From assembly GCA_963969495.1 (NCBI GenBank), contig OZ018328.1, positions 130,270,545 to 130,334,544 of the forward strand: 64,000 nucleotides of DNA. Direction: 5' to 3'. The position numbers and the translations under genes were made by a program. Origin of the DNA: Ceratothoa steindachneri. Its lineage: Eukaryota; Arthropoda; Malacostraca; Isopoda; Cymothoidae. Under the pieces are notes generated by a model that saw only the letters and a list, made by a program, of their open reading frames with translations, did not search any database and was not told the DNA's origin. Position 1 is the first letter of the stretch. Every line of letters starts with the position of its first letter. Shown in pieces: positions 22,269 to 32,787 of the stretch.

Positions 22269-24711
22269 CTGTACCTTCGGAGGATCCGCAACGACCATGC
22301 CACACGCTTCTACACCCACATAGCACCCGGTCCCCACGTACTATCTGACCACATACCGATATGTCTTCTCATATCCACGTCTCCCATACTCATCCCCACA
22401 TGACCGCTATATGACTACAAGAACACAAACTGGGCTGAATTCAGGAGCCACATATTCACAAACACACCTCATAACCTCGACCTGGAGGACACCAATCCAG
22501 GACAAATAGACCACCACTGGTTTTCACTTTTAGACACCATCACCACCGCACGTAATCTACACTCAACACACAAAAACTACATCTGCTTAAAACACTTCAC
22601 ATTTTCAATATACACACAGAGACTTATCACACAGTACAACAACCACTACACCAGAGGCCCACGACAACACAACATCAACCAACTACGTGCCCGCATCCTT
22701 CAATGCGTGCAGCTAGATAGGAACCGGCAGTGGCGCGAGGTCGTCCGCATCGCGGACGACACCCGTTGCATGGACCCTTCCTTCTTCTGGCGGCACGTGA
22801 AAAGGATGCTGGGTACGGAACCTTCCAAACTAACTACACTTAAAATAAACAACCACACACTCACAGACACTAATGACATCCTCGACGCATTCAGGTCCCA
22901 TTGGGACACAGTACACACACACAACCCACCAAAACCACATGCGCAGGAGCACTTCCATGAAATCCAGGAGTGGTGTCGGACTCATGCTCACGAGCTGAGG
23001 CCTGCCCCCCTGATACGAATGGAGGTGCTCGATTATACGTCCACACTTACCACTCCAATCACCGTCGAGGAAACAAAACACTACATAAAAACGACACCAA
23101 AACGCGCCCCCGGCCCCTCCGGTCTACCAGCCACACTCATACATAACCTCCCCGCAGACATATACCCCACACTCACACATCTATTCAACGCCTCACTAGC
23201 CTTAGGCCACTTTCCCAAAATATTCAAAGTCTCTCACAACATACTCCTTCATAAACAACACAAAGACCCAAAACCCTCAAACAATTACAGGCCTATTGCT
23301 CTATTAGAGCACCTAGGCAAAATACTCGAACGAATGGTCAACTGCCGCCTACGGGAGTTCCTGGAAGAGAGGGACTGGTTCTCCCCCCATCAATACGGGT
23401 TCAGGAGAGGCAGGTCCACTCAGGCGGCCGTGACCATCGTACATGACAGAATACAGAAGAAACGACAGATACACCAAAAGACTCTCTCCGTCAGTAAGGA
23501 CGTGGAGAAGGCCTTTGACAAGGTGTGGCACGAGGGACTCCGTTGAAAACTCGCCAACAACACGAAGTCACCTCTCTGCACCAGAAGGCTCCTCTCGCAC
23601 TACCTCACTGGACGGCGCTGCCACATCAGATACAACAACACCCTATCAAGACCCTTCATACCACGCTCAGGCATTCCCCAAGGAAGCGTTCTGGCACCCA
23701 CACTCTACATTATGTTTACAAATGACACCCCACGCCCACCAGAAAACTGTGTCCACACATACATAGTGGCCTACGCCGACGACGAGACCATTCTCGTCAG
23801 CAGCAGGGCCCCCGAAGAAATCGCGCTCCACGCACAAAGAATACTAGACGAAAAGACAGATTACGAGGATAAATGGCTGATTGCCACGAATCCTCACAAG
23901 ACACAGATGACACTCTACGGTGCTAGAGATCACCTTATGCATAACCTACAAATCTACTCACACACACCAGACATGATCCACCAAAACCCAACAAGGCTCG
24001 CATGCACACAGTGCACCAAAATCCTGGGGGTAACATTCGACAAATCCCTCAGGTTCAACTTACACCAAAACATAATACAAGCAAGAGCCTCACGCACATA
24101 GGCATCGCTGGGTAGGTTCCACCCAGCGAGTAAAAAACTAAAACTACACTTATACAAAGCACTCGTGCGTCCCATTCTCACGTACGCCCCACTGTCGCTC
24201 GTAGCTGCGAGCGACACTTGGAAGCGAAAGGCTCAGCGCATTCAGTACCGCGCTTGCCGTTCGCCGCGGTACTCGAGAATGGACGCACTACACAACAACA
24301 ACAAACTAACTCCTCTCAACACTTATGCTCACACCAGACTTACAAAACAACTCGAAAAACTCACCACAGACCCACTTTACACCTCGCTACACGTGAGAAG
24401 GTACGTGATGGCGCCGCGATATCCCGCGGCCCACGAACACCTACCGCCCGTACCGTCCTTCGCATAAACCAATAGGCATCATGAATAACGCGTTTCCGGA
24501 TGAGCTGTCAGCCTCCCCCTCCTAAATTGCCCCCAACCCTCGCCCAGTCAATACCACATAACCTACACCCTTACAACAACACCTCGCTTAGGTGTATAGC
24601 CACCGACCTATCTACTTTCGCTGTCCTTTTCTTAATTATTTTCCGCAACGCTCCTCTCTGACTACCTGACTGCCGTATCACAGCGGTCCCTCTCTGTTCT
24701 TTCTATACACA
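22269..24711 (+). mobile_element. jockey-like LINE B1, 5'-truncated
   Basis: Begins in the satellite partway through the endonuclease (RNDHATRFYTH), so the 5' end is lost, as is common for LINEs. Its 3'UTR (24468-24711) aligns with that of B2 on the opposite strand. Both end CTATACACA. B1 is then followed by a short GTCAA duplication and by LINE D in the same orientation. Confidence 0.82.
22283..24467 (+). pseudogene. B1 ORF2, partial endonuclease-reverse transcriptase
   Basis: Starts in the endonuclease C-terminus (VLSDHIPI). The RT fingers and palm follow (RAPGPSGLPATLI, NNYRPIALLEHLGKILERM, HQYGFRRGRSTQAAVTIV, SKDVEKAFDKVWH). In-frame TGA at 23544-23546 is followed by a frame change. The rest is intact in order: SGIPQGSVLAPTLYIMFTND, VAYADDETILVSS (active site, near 23770), KILGVTFDKSL, then PILTYAPLSLVAAS, ending PVPSFA with a TAA. 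Another stop lies near 24100. The RTs of B1 and B2 are close to each other and distinct from families A and C. Confidence 0.85.
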
Positions 24712-26515
24712 AAAGTCAAGTCATCGGAGGAGTAGAGTAGTAGTAAGTGTTGTGCAGTGTCCCAAATCATCTCCTCCCAGCAAAGGAGGAAAAGTTTTAG
24801 GCAAGGACTGCCAAAAATCGCCACTATAGTACAATTCTCGCACTCATCATTTGTGGAGTGAGGTCCTCCACCCACCCACCCCCCGTGACACAGGTGAGGC
24901 CCAGAAGGGGGGAGGGCAGCACTGCCTGCAGGGGGACATGGGTCCCCCAGCCCCCCAGGACACCAAACGGATCCCTCTCCGGTTAATTGCGGGGAAACAA
25001 AAGCCAACCAGGGAAGACGTGTTCGAGAAGATAGTTGGAAAACTAAACATCGAGCTTACCCGTCTCCTGGAGACGCCAAACGGCTGGGCAGCGGTATGCT
25101 GGAAAAACAAGGACGTGGAAGTCCTTGTTTCGGAAGAAGCAAAAACTTCCCTAAGGAAAATTGGGCTGGAAGCGATTGTCCCCCACGAGCTGCTCGTGAG
25201 CCGTACCATCATCCTGAGGAGAGTCGACCCATTTTTTTTGGACAACACCACCGAGGACATCAAGGCGGAACTGTTATCCAAGCAGTCCTGGGCCAAGATC
25301 TACAAAGTGGAAAAAATTGGGAAGTCGCTCATAAAAATCATTTTTACCAGAAGTGAAATGGCACAAAAAGCAATGAGAGACGGCCTTCTCGGGTTCTACC
25401 TAAGGGTAGCTCCAGAACAAATTGAGGCAGAAGACTACATCTTTTTGGAGAACTGCCAAAACTGCCTCGCCTTGGAAAGCCATGCGACAAGGGACTGTCC
25501 CCAAAAAGAACAGACCTGCGCCGCATGCTCTCGAACCGGCCACGGTTGGAGAGAGTGTAAAGAAGAAAGAGAGAGGTGTGCAAACCTCGGAGGGGAACAC
25601 AGGGCCCTGGCCATGAGATTTCCCCTACGCAAAGAAAAGATCCGAGAAAAGAGAAGAATGTTAAAAAAGGAAAAGGAGGCAAAGTCCAACGCAAGATCTT
25701 ACGCCGCAGCAGCATCTGCTCCCCCAACTGCAACAACTACGGAAAGAGCTTCTCTGAAACTCGTCATGCCGGTGGAGTGCAAGGAAATTATGACCATGGT
25801 CATTGTCGCCCACTTGGCGAACCTTGCACGCCCCGGAAGCTTCTCGGAGGAGCTAAACAACATGCTCCAACACAATGGAGTAAAAAAGAAGCTGTGGTTC
25901 CCCCTTAACCCAGCATCACAAGATGTGCTCAACATCAAGTTTGTGGAAGATCCGGCGGAAACTCCAAAGGAAAAACCTAGACGAAATGAAGAGCAGAAGC
26001 AACAACTGGAGAGCACAAAAGAAATTGAAAACGTTAGCCAAGAAATGGAAAAAGAGAAAAGAGAAGATAGTAAAGAAAGCCCACCTACCGCCAAAAGCAG
26101 CCCAAAGAAGAACAAACGTAAGAAAAAGAACATCAGAGCAGCAACAAAAGTAGAAGAGGACAAACAATCGCAATCGGACGAATGCTCAGAGGACGACGAT
26201 AGGTATCCAGGAGTGCCTCTCACACAAAAAACCGAAGTCCTTGAAAAAGGACTCTTTTTCGACGGGAAGGAACTCAACCTAAGAGTCTTCGGTAGCATCG
26301 GACGGCGTCCAGAGAAAAACAATCAGGTGAAGTTGGTACAAGGGATCCGAAACGGGGACTTCAAATGGACCTTTGAGGGGCCATGGTCCCCAAAGGAAAT
26401 CGAAGGTCTCATGTGTAGCGGAACGGTATATATACCGGACACAAGCTTACACACAGTTAACGCAGCGACTTTCAAAAACATAAAGTGCGGAATGAGGACT
26501 TCGGAGATAAACTAA
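24712..26515 (+). mobile_element. LINE D, Gag-only copy
   Basis: Short leader plus an intact ORF1, with no ORF2 following. The start is placed after the B1 tail; the end is placed at the ORF1 stop because the AT-rich DNA beyond shows no similarity to the LINE UTRs here. LINE truncation normally removes the 5' side, so loss of the 3' side is unusual. Confidence 0.6.
24938..26515 (+). CDS. D ORF1, zinc-knuckle Gag-like protein (525 aa)
   Basis: Uninterrupted frame. I chose the ATG at 24938 (MGPPAPQDTKRIPLRL) because the frame upstream has no ATG and its residues are unlike the family. The N-terminal module is present (LLETPNGWAAVCW, WAKIYKVEKI). Knuckle 1 (CQNCLALESHATRDC) and knuckle 2 (CAACSRTGHGWREC) are intact. 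Knuckle 3 (CANLGGEHRALAMRF) has lost two cysteines. A coiled, Lys/Glu-rich stretch follows, then the conserved post-knuckle domain (MVIVAHLANLARPGSF, ELNNMLQHNGV), a long charged linker, and a C-terminal domain (GKELNLRVFG, NGDFKWTFEG) shared with C1 and C2. Presumed function is RNA binding in the LINE RNP; the missing knuckle may reduce activity. Confidence 0.82.
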   Translation: MGPPAPQDTKRIPLRLIAGKQKPTREDVFEKIVGKLNIELTRLLETPNGWAAVCWKNKDVEVLVSEEAKTSLRKIGLEAIVPHELLVSRTIILRRVDPFFLDNTTEDIKAELLSKQSWAKIYKVEKIGKSLIKIIFTRSEMAQKAMRDGLLGFYLRVAPEQIEAEDYIFLENCQNCLALESHATRDCPQKEQTCAACSRTGHGWRECKEERERCANLGGEHRALAMRFPLRKEKIREKRRMLKKEKEAKSNARSYAAAASAPPTATTTERASLKLVMPVECKEIMTMVIVAHLANLARPGSFSEELNNMLQHNGVKKKLWFPLNPASQDVLNIKFVEDPAETPKEKPRRNEEQKQQLESTKEIENVSQEMEKEKREDSKESPPTAKSSPKKNKRKKKNIRAATKVEEDKQSQSDECSEDDDRYPGVPLTQKTEVLEKGLFFDGKELNLRVFGSIGRRPEKNNQVKLVQGIRNGDFKWTFEGPWSPKEIEGLMCSGTVYIPDTSLHTVNAATFKNIKCGMRTSEIN

Positions 26516-27576
26516 AAATAAAAAAGTGTTAAACAATTAAAAGTGGTAACTGGTAGAATAAATATAAATAAATAATTAATTTATAGTGATGTGAATAATA
26601 ACAAAACAAAATGGTGCATAAATATGGTTACATAAATAACTTAATTATATTAATGAAAATTATAAGTGAATAAAACAGTGCATGAATACAAACAAATAAA
26701 TAACTAAGTTATATCAATGTAAATAGTGAATAAAAAAACAGTAAATAAATAAATATGATTACATAAATAATAAGTAGCAATATTAATTAGCAGTAATAAG
26801 CTAATAAATGAACACAAACTAATTATTAAGTCTAGTATAAATTAGAACAAGTGTAATATATAACAATAATCGAGAATGAGTGTAAAATAATAATATAGTA
26901 GATATGAGTAAAACTGTATAATACTATTAAAAACAGGTGTAATATATAGCGATAAACAAGAATGAGTGAAAAATGTTAATATAGTGGATATGAGTATATA
27001 TATAAATGAATAGATAAGCAAATATCAACCAAACAATGTTGTCGTAGAATGACTCCCGACGATACCATATATAACACTATTCGTTGAGGGAACTTCCTTA
27101 ATTATCTTTAGAGTGCGTTACTGTCTGGCGGCCGATATTATGTATCTTCGATATGCTTAAGAAGTGGAACTGAGCTCAAGGATAATAATATTGCTATCAT
27201 TAATAAAATAGAGTTTTATTAATAATAACTATAAACAATACACAAAAACGGAAAATATTGACATAAACAGAATGGAAAGGGTCGTGGAGACTCGGGCTAA
27301 TCCAGGGATTTAAGGGATTAAAAAAAGGTAAAACAAATATAGAGTTAAAGAGATGGGATGGTTCGATAAACAATTTAAAGTACAGGATAGAATTGACAAA
27401 AGGGATCAATACTCAAAGGTGAAGTTTGGCTTACGTAACTTTGGCACTAGTGGTGCAGTGGAAGGTGGCGCAAAGGAGTTTCGGTCCGCTGGCGAGCTCC
27501 AGCCGAAGGGGGGGGATAAAAGGATCCTGACGAGGCGTCTTGGAAAGGAGAACCGTTACTCGACGAACGGCTTGAA
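26516..27576. other. AT-rich DNA with an 86 bp tandem duplication
   Basis: Extremely A/T-rich, rich in AATAAATA-like words. A unit beginning GTGTAATATATA at 26851 repeats at 26937 (period 86 bp; shared GAATGAGTG, GATATGAGTA). No gene seen. It could be the 3' flank of D or an unrelated insertion. Confidence 0.5.
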
Positions 27577-27860
27577 GAACAATGGCTGTTCTACTTTGTT
27601 CTCTTCTGAACAAAGGGGGGATGAGAACCGTCTCTTGTTTACGGGCTCAAGAACAATGGCTGTTCTAATGTTGTTCTCCTTTGAACAACAGGGGGGGATG
27701 AGAACCGTTTCTTGGCGAAGGGCTCAAAACGAACAATGGCTGTTCTAATGCTGTTCTCCCTTGAACAACAGGGGGGGGGGAAGAGAACCGTTTCTTGGCG
27801 AAGGGCTCAAAACGAACAATGGCTGTTCTAATGCTGTTCTCCCTTGAACAACAGGGGGGG
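27577..27860. repeat. minisatellite, four units of 74-83 bp
   Basis: Units start GAACAATGGCTGTTCT at 27577, 27651, 27731 and 27814 and contain GAACAACAGGGGGG and GAGAACCGTTTCTTGG. Each unit has two built-in hairpins: AGAACA-ATGGC-TGTTCT, and in unit 2 GTTGTTC-TCCTTT-GAACAAC. G-run length varies from 6 to 10 between units. I do not recognise the family. Confidence 0.85.
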
Positions 27861-28350
27861 GAGCCTTGGGGACTTGGCGTCACGAAAGGCTCGAAGCTTT
27901 GGCACTCAAGGAATATTGTCCTCCTTCTGGACAAGTGATGGTGAATCTCGAGGTCGAGGTCCCTTGGCGCACAAAGGGAGAGAGGGTCGTGGTGATGTTT
28001 CGCGACGAAAATCTGGATCTCCAATCTGATCTTAGTGGTAAAGTTTCCATATAAATAGCCAGGACATCTCCTTGGCGTGGGGGAAAATGGAGTGAAAGCT
28101 TGGAGGGAACGCACAGCCGAGCCGGAGAACAATGCCTTATCTGCCCATAAGCCTAACTCAATCTGGCGAGGTCGGCGTATGGGGGCGAACGGGGGGACGA
28201 TAACCTCCTTGTTTAAACATTGACATCCGGTAGCTGTGATAAGACGCCAAGCTTCAAGATGCACGTGTGAGCATCGTGGTTTTAAAAAATATGGGATAGG
28301 AGTTGAAATTAACACAGATTCAACTCGTTCTATCACAAATGTAATAGAAA
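27861..28350. other. no gene seen
   Basis: GC-moderate sequence continuing from the minisatellite. The minus-strand frame here and through the minisatellite is repetitive and has no family motif. Confidence 0.45.
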
Positions 28351-28461
28351 ATAGAATATATAAACCAAACCCTATTATTGGGGAAAAATAGAATATATAA
28401 ACCAAACCCTATTATTGGGGAAAAATAGAATATATAAACCAAACCCTATTATTGGGGAAAA
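28351..28461. repeat. three perfect 37 bp tandem repeats
   Basis: Units at 28351, 28388 and 28425, each containing ATAGAATATATAAACC and CCCTATTATTGGGG, with no differences between them. Perfect identity implies recent expansion, in contrast to the decayed surroundings. Confidence 0.93.
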
Positions 28462-29365
28462 ATTGAAATGTTAAAGAAACTTTTTTTTCCTATGTAAAAA
28501 GCTGAGCTCCTGCGTAACATGCTCCAGGAGAACCCCTTCTATATGTTCCTATGCTTTCTACTAAATCCTTCTCCTTCTCAACGATAAATTTTTCCATATT
28601 TTTTCAACACTGTTACTAATAACATTATATAAATTAATTTATAATAATGTCTTGTGCTTTTTCAAATAAATATACCATCATCATCATAATCGGGACTGCT
28701 TTGCTTGCCTGAGTTAGTCTAGCTCTTCTCACGTGTGTACAGATAAAACAAACCTTTCGTTTAACTTCGCATACGATTTGTGAAAGTGTTTTCGCGCGTT
28801 TAGTGATTGCTCGCTTAGGAGTTCTGAATCAGCCTGCTTCAAAATTGACATTGCGTTTTGCAATAACAAGTGATTTTTCACTCGCTTCGTGCGCCGGTAG
28901 CGAGGGTGAACTTGCTTCCGCCTTCCCCCTCCGTTTTCCACATTGGACTCCCTTTGAGGTGGACCTGAGACCTGCAGGCTGTCGAAAAGCGCCTGCACCT
29001 AAGGTAAAGTGCCATTCGATGGTATATTCACTCTTTGAAAAGATAGGTAAAAAAGATGGTGAAATGGGGGTAGGGTTGCCCTTGTTTTAGGGGCATCGTT
29101 AGCTTGCTTTATTTTTATATGGTTATTTTTCCTTTGTGTAAGTATTGCTGTTTTCTCATGATGTACTTTGTGTGTGTTCTTCTTATTGTTTTTCCTTGTA
29201 TGTGTTCTTCTTTAGTCTGTAGTCTTTAAGCTGTGTATTTGAGCTTTCAAGCCTTTGTAAGCTTGCGATTATGTATTTGTACCTCGTGTGAATTATCTTT
29301 GTTAGTTTAACATGTCATGAATTGGGATTTGTGTCACGCTGTGTGTTGTTGGTGTTTGGTGTTTT

Positions 29366-32154
29366 TTAGGTGTAAATTGGTCTTATGTTTTCCTCAGAAC
29401 AGACTTTGGTGCTCGGGAATCGCCGGTTAAGGCAGACTTGCCCGTGCAGCCTGGCAGGGATGTTAATCCTGCGTCCAGTTCTTCTTAGTTCTGGCAAGAT
29501 ATCATTGGCCATTGTGGACCAGACTTTTTTGGCTAATTTCTGGGTTGCGACATTTATCGGCTCCAGCTTCTGCCTGCGGTGCAGGTCCCTCTGCCGAAGT
29601 TGGTCCCTTCTTCTGCATTTGTTAATGAAGAGGGACGCAGAGTTCTGTACTCGTTGGAGCCTTTTCATAGCTGTCTTGTTGGCCGTTTGAGTCACTACTG
29701 CAGGGTAGATAAGCTTAGCCCGGATGAACGACAGGTATAATTTCCTGATGTTCGCCGAGCTGAGTTCTCTGAACCTATATAGCTTAGAGATTTCTCTCTT
29801 CGTCATATTCCGCCTCACCGTGTAGTGACTCGAGTATCCGCGGTCGGAGATTTTTAGGCCCAGGATGATGCCTACGGCGGAGTAACCGTATCTCCTCCCA
29901 TCAATCATGATGGGCCACGTTAACTCACGGCCCAGCGGGAGAATTGTGAACTTCTCCCTGTTCGTCCGGATTTTCCACTTTTTCTCGAAGTTGTTGATGT
30001 TCGAGATCTCCGCGATAGTGTTGTTAGCCTGATTCCTTGCTTTCCTATCCCTACAGGGGACGATCTGAGTGATGTCATCTGCGTATTGCAGATACATCGT
30101 GTCCCCGTGGATTGGAGTAGGGAGGTCGATGGTAAAGACCAGGTAAAGCAAGGGACTCAGGCAGCTCCCCTGGGGAACGCCCGCTTTAAGTTCGAATTCT
30201 GGACCTTTGTGATCTTCTATCATGATACGCGCCCTTCTGTCCATGATGAAGTCACAAAGAATCCTTTCCAGGACCGGGTTTAGATGTAGACTTAGGATCT
30301 TGTATTGCAGTCCACTCAGCCAAACCTTGTCGAAGGCCTTCTGCACGTCCCTCATCACGATGTCTACATAGTGACCCTTCGCACGGCATTGCGCGATCTT
30401 TTCTGTTAGGAGCGCCAGGGCAGTTTCAGTGCCCCGTTTTGGTTTTAACCCATGTTGTGCCGGGTTGTGCGCTCCTAACTCGTCGAGTTGATTTTGTAGC
30501 CTGCTGGCTATAATCTTCTCGAAGATCTTGCCGGGTACTTCTAGGAGAGAGATTGGGCGGTAGTTGGCCACTTGGTCTGGGGGCTTGTTCCCTTTCGGGA
30601 TAAAGATGATTTTCGCCATCTTATACCCGTCTGGGAAGTAGCCTGTATTCAGGGAAGCGTTCATGATGTTGACCATTCCCTGAATAATTTGCCTAGGGGC
30701 ATTCACTAAGTTGTTCTTAGTGAGCCCAGACCATCCTGGTGCCCTCTGTTTGAAGGACTTTATAGTGTTAATTGTCTCTTCAACAGTGATCGGGCGTCCG
30801 TGGTCAACCATTTCTCTCTCTCTAGACACTTGCGGTTGTGGGTGGGTCCTATGTATCATCGTTCCGAGGTCCTCGAGCAGTCGGTCTTCGAAGTCCTGGT
30901 TGAAATCGTCGTTCTCCTCAGGTGAGATCGCAAAGACCTCTTTCCAGTGGTCCCTGAATCTTCTTTCCAGGGTATCCGGATCTCCTATGAATATGTCGCC
31001 ATCTTTGATTTTAATCCCAGGCCTGGGAGGCAATCCCCTAAGTCTTCGGATGCTATTCCAAAAACGTACAGGCTTAGTCTCCCGGTCTAGCCTGCCAATG
31101 ATATCATCTGTTTCTCGAGGATTGTGTTTTTCATAGCCTCGCTTAGCTGTCTCATTCGGGCTTTCTTTTCCTGGGTCGGGCCTGTCCTACCAACTTCTTC
31201 ATAAATTTCCCTGTGTTCCCTTGCGATGTCCCTCATTTCATCCGTCCACCTAGGTTGTGGGAGCATTTTGTACGAGATCCTGGGGACGCATCTTCCGTCA
31301 GCTTGAATGAGGCGATTGGTGATGTTATCAATCTCCTCATCAATTTCCTCCAGATTTGCGTCCTCCAGGTCAGCTGGGTAATAGGCGCTGAGCATTTCTC
31401 TGTACTGCTCCCAGTTAGCTTTCGCATAACATTTCTTATGTGGGACGGGCCTGAGCATTGGCGCAAGCGAAATGGTGGTGATAATTGGGACGTGATCGCT
31501 CGGGACTACTGGGCCAGGTTCGTTGGCGATGTTAAAGGAGAATTCCGGGCTCACCAACTCAATGTCCGGTTTTGTCGCCGAACAATGTGTTAGATAAGTT
31601 GGGAGGTCAGGTCCTACTTTCTGGACTCTATTTCTGTCGAATAGTAGTTCCAGATTTCGTCCCCTTTGGTCAGCGCACCTGTAGCCAGATGCACGGCAGC
31701 GGGCGTTTAGGTCCCCGCCTAGCAGCGCTAGCCTTTTGTGCCCGAACAGGGTGAAGAAGTTGTTGATTGGTAGGTACTGTCGCCTGGGTGGCTGGTAGGC
31801 TGCCACCACAGTTAGGCCACCAACCAGGGTCGGGAACTCGACTGCCACGAATGATTCATCTAAGTCCGGCAATGTTCTGTACCTTATGTTTTTTCTGATA
31901 GCGATGGCTGCACCATCGTATCGTTCTTGAGTGTGGTTTTTCTGGATAACGTTGTAGTTGTGTATTTTTATGTTGTCTGTGGTTGTGTTTATACCATGCT
32001 CTGATATGAGGATGATGTCCGGGTCCACTGTACGGAAGATGTTACCATACACAATGGACTTTCCCTTCCATCCATCCACATTCAGAGTGAGTATTTTTAA
32101 GGCGTTGTTTGTGTTTTCCATGTTTGTGTTGTTTCGTGTGTTTGTGTTCTTCAT
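29366..32154 (-). pseudogene. C2 ORF2, endonuclease-reverse transcriptase with one frameshift
   Basis: Starts at ATG 32154, seven bases past the ORF1 stop. Endonuclease: LTLNVDGWKGKSI, ISEHGINT, AYQPPRRQYLP, GGDLNARCRASGY, SDHVPIIT. A frameshift near 31100-31110 separates LEKQ from DDIIGRLDRE. The RT then runs to 29366: NYRPISLLEVPGKIFEKI, HGLKPKRGTETALALL, MRDVQKAFDKVWLSGL, VPQGSCLSPLLYLVF and the catalytic LQYADDITQIV near 30080. The C-terminal region has AKLIYPAVV and RLQRVQN. Total length is about 929 codons, matching A1 and C1. Apart from the one frameshift I see no other lesion, so this copy is fairly young. Confidence 0.9.
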
Positions 32155-32160
32155 AGTGTT

Positions 32161-32600
32161 TTATGTTTTAAACTTCCCGTTGCGTATTTCTTTAAACTCT
32201 GCATTGTTTAGGGCAATGCAAGAGTCTTTGTAGATTTTCACTGCGCCTTCATGCAGCGCTTGTTCTATGTCCCTTTCTTTCACATTTGCGGCGTATACCC
32301 ATTTTATTTCTCCTTGTTGGATCCCCTTAAATATCTCCGTGGGGGAGAGCTTTTCGGGGTTGGAATTTGCTCGTCCGTGACGATTCTGAGGTCGATCTCC
32401 TCTCCATCGTACTTGTAAGTACGTTTCGAGGTCTTCGACCTGCTTCTGGAGCTCACAGGGCTCTTGGTCGCCTTGTTTGTTGCTTCGTCAGTTTCAGAAT
32501 CTGAGGATGCTTCGCTTGTTAGGTTTTCCTCCGCTTCTTGATCCTCCCAGCAGCCTTCATCTCCTTCTTCTCACGTCTCTTTGCCGCTTCTAGTCGCTAA
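32161..32600 (-). pseudogene. C2 ORF1, C-terminal part
   Basis: The last 60 or so codons (QQGEIKWVYAANV, DIEQALHEGAVKI, EFKEIRNGKFKT) match the C-terminal domain of the D and C1 ORF1 proteins. Further upstream, after a frameshift near 32370, DGEEIDLRIVTDEQ matches the D motif GKELNLRVFG. Knuckles and N-terminus are absent. Confidence 0.75.
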
Positions 32601-32717
32601 AGTGCCATTTTGCTTGGGTTGTTTTTTGTTTTGGACAGGGACTACTCTCTTTGACCCACTCTTTTCTCACTGGTGAAAAATATCACACAAACACACACAC
32701 GAACATAGCCAAACACT

Positions 32718-32787
32718 CCGAGTCTTCGTAAAAATTTATTTCTCCAGACCCTATGCGGAAATGGAGAAATAAATGAGGGAGACTCGG
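32718..32787. repeat. fold-back inverted repeat at the C1 5' end
   Basis: Arm 32718-32745 (CCGAGTCT...ATTTATTTCTCC) and arm 32763-32787 (GGAGAAATAAAT...AGACTCGG) pair over 20 bases around a 17-base loop. The right arm contains the ATG of C1 ORF1. The structure marks the junction between the head-to-head LINEs C2 and C1. Confidence 0.8.

Larger units (their letters stand above)
28685..32640 (-). mobile_element. jockey-like LINE C2, 5'-truncated
   Basis: ORF2 (32154-29366) plus the last part of ORF1. The 3'UTR runs from 29365 to about 28685 and contains GGCTTGAAAGCT (29253-29242). It appears to end in ATG-type triplets near 28685-28675 on the minus strand. The 5' side ends at about 32600-32640, within ORF1. 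It faces LINE C1 head to head. Confidence 0.75.

Noticed and set aside
25699..26322. Long minus-strand Ser/Phe-rich frame opposite D ORF1
   Set aside because: Antisense shadow of a Lys/Glu-rich coding region with no independent motif.
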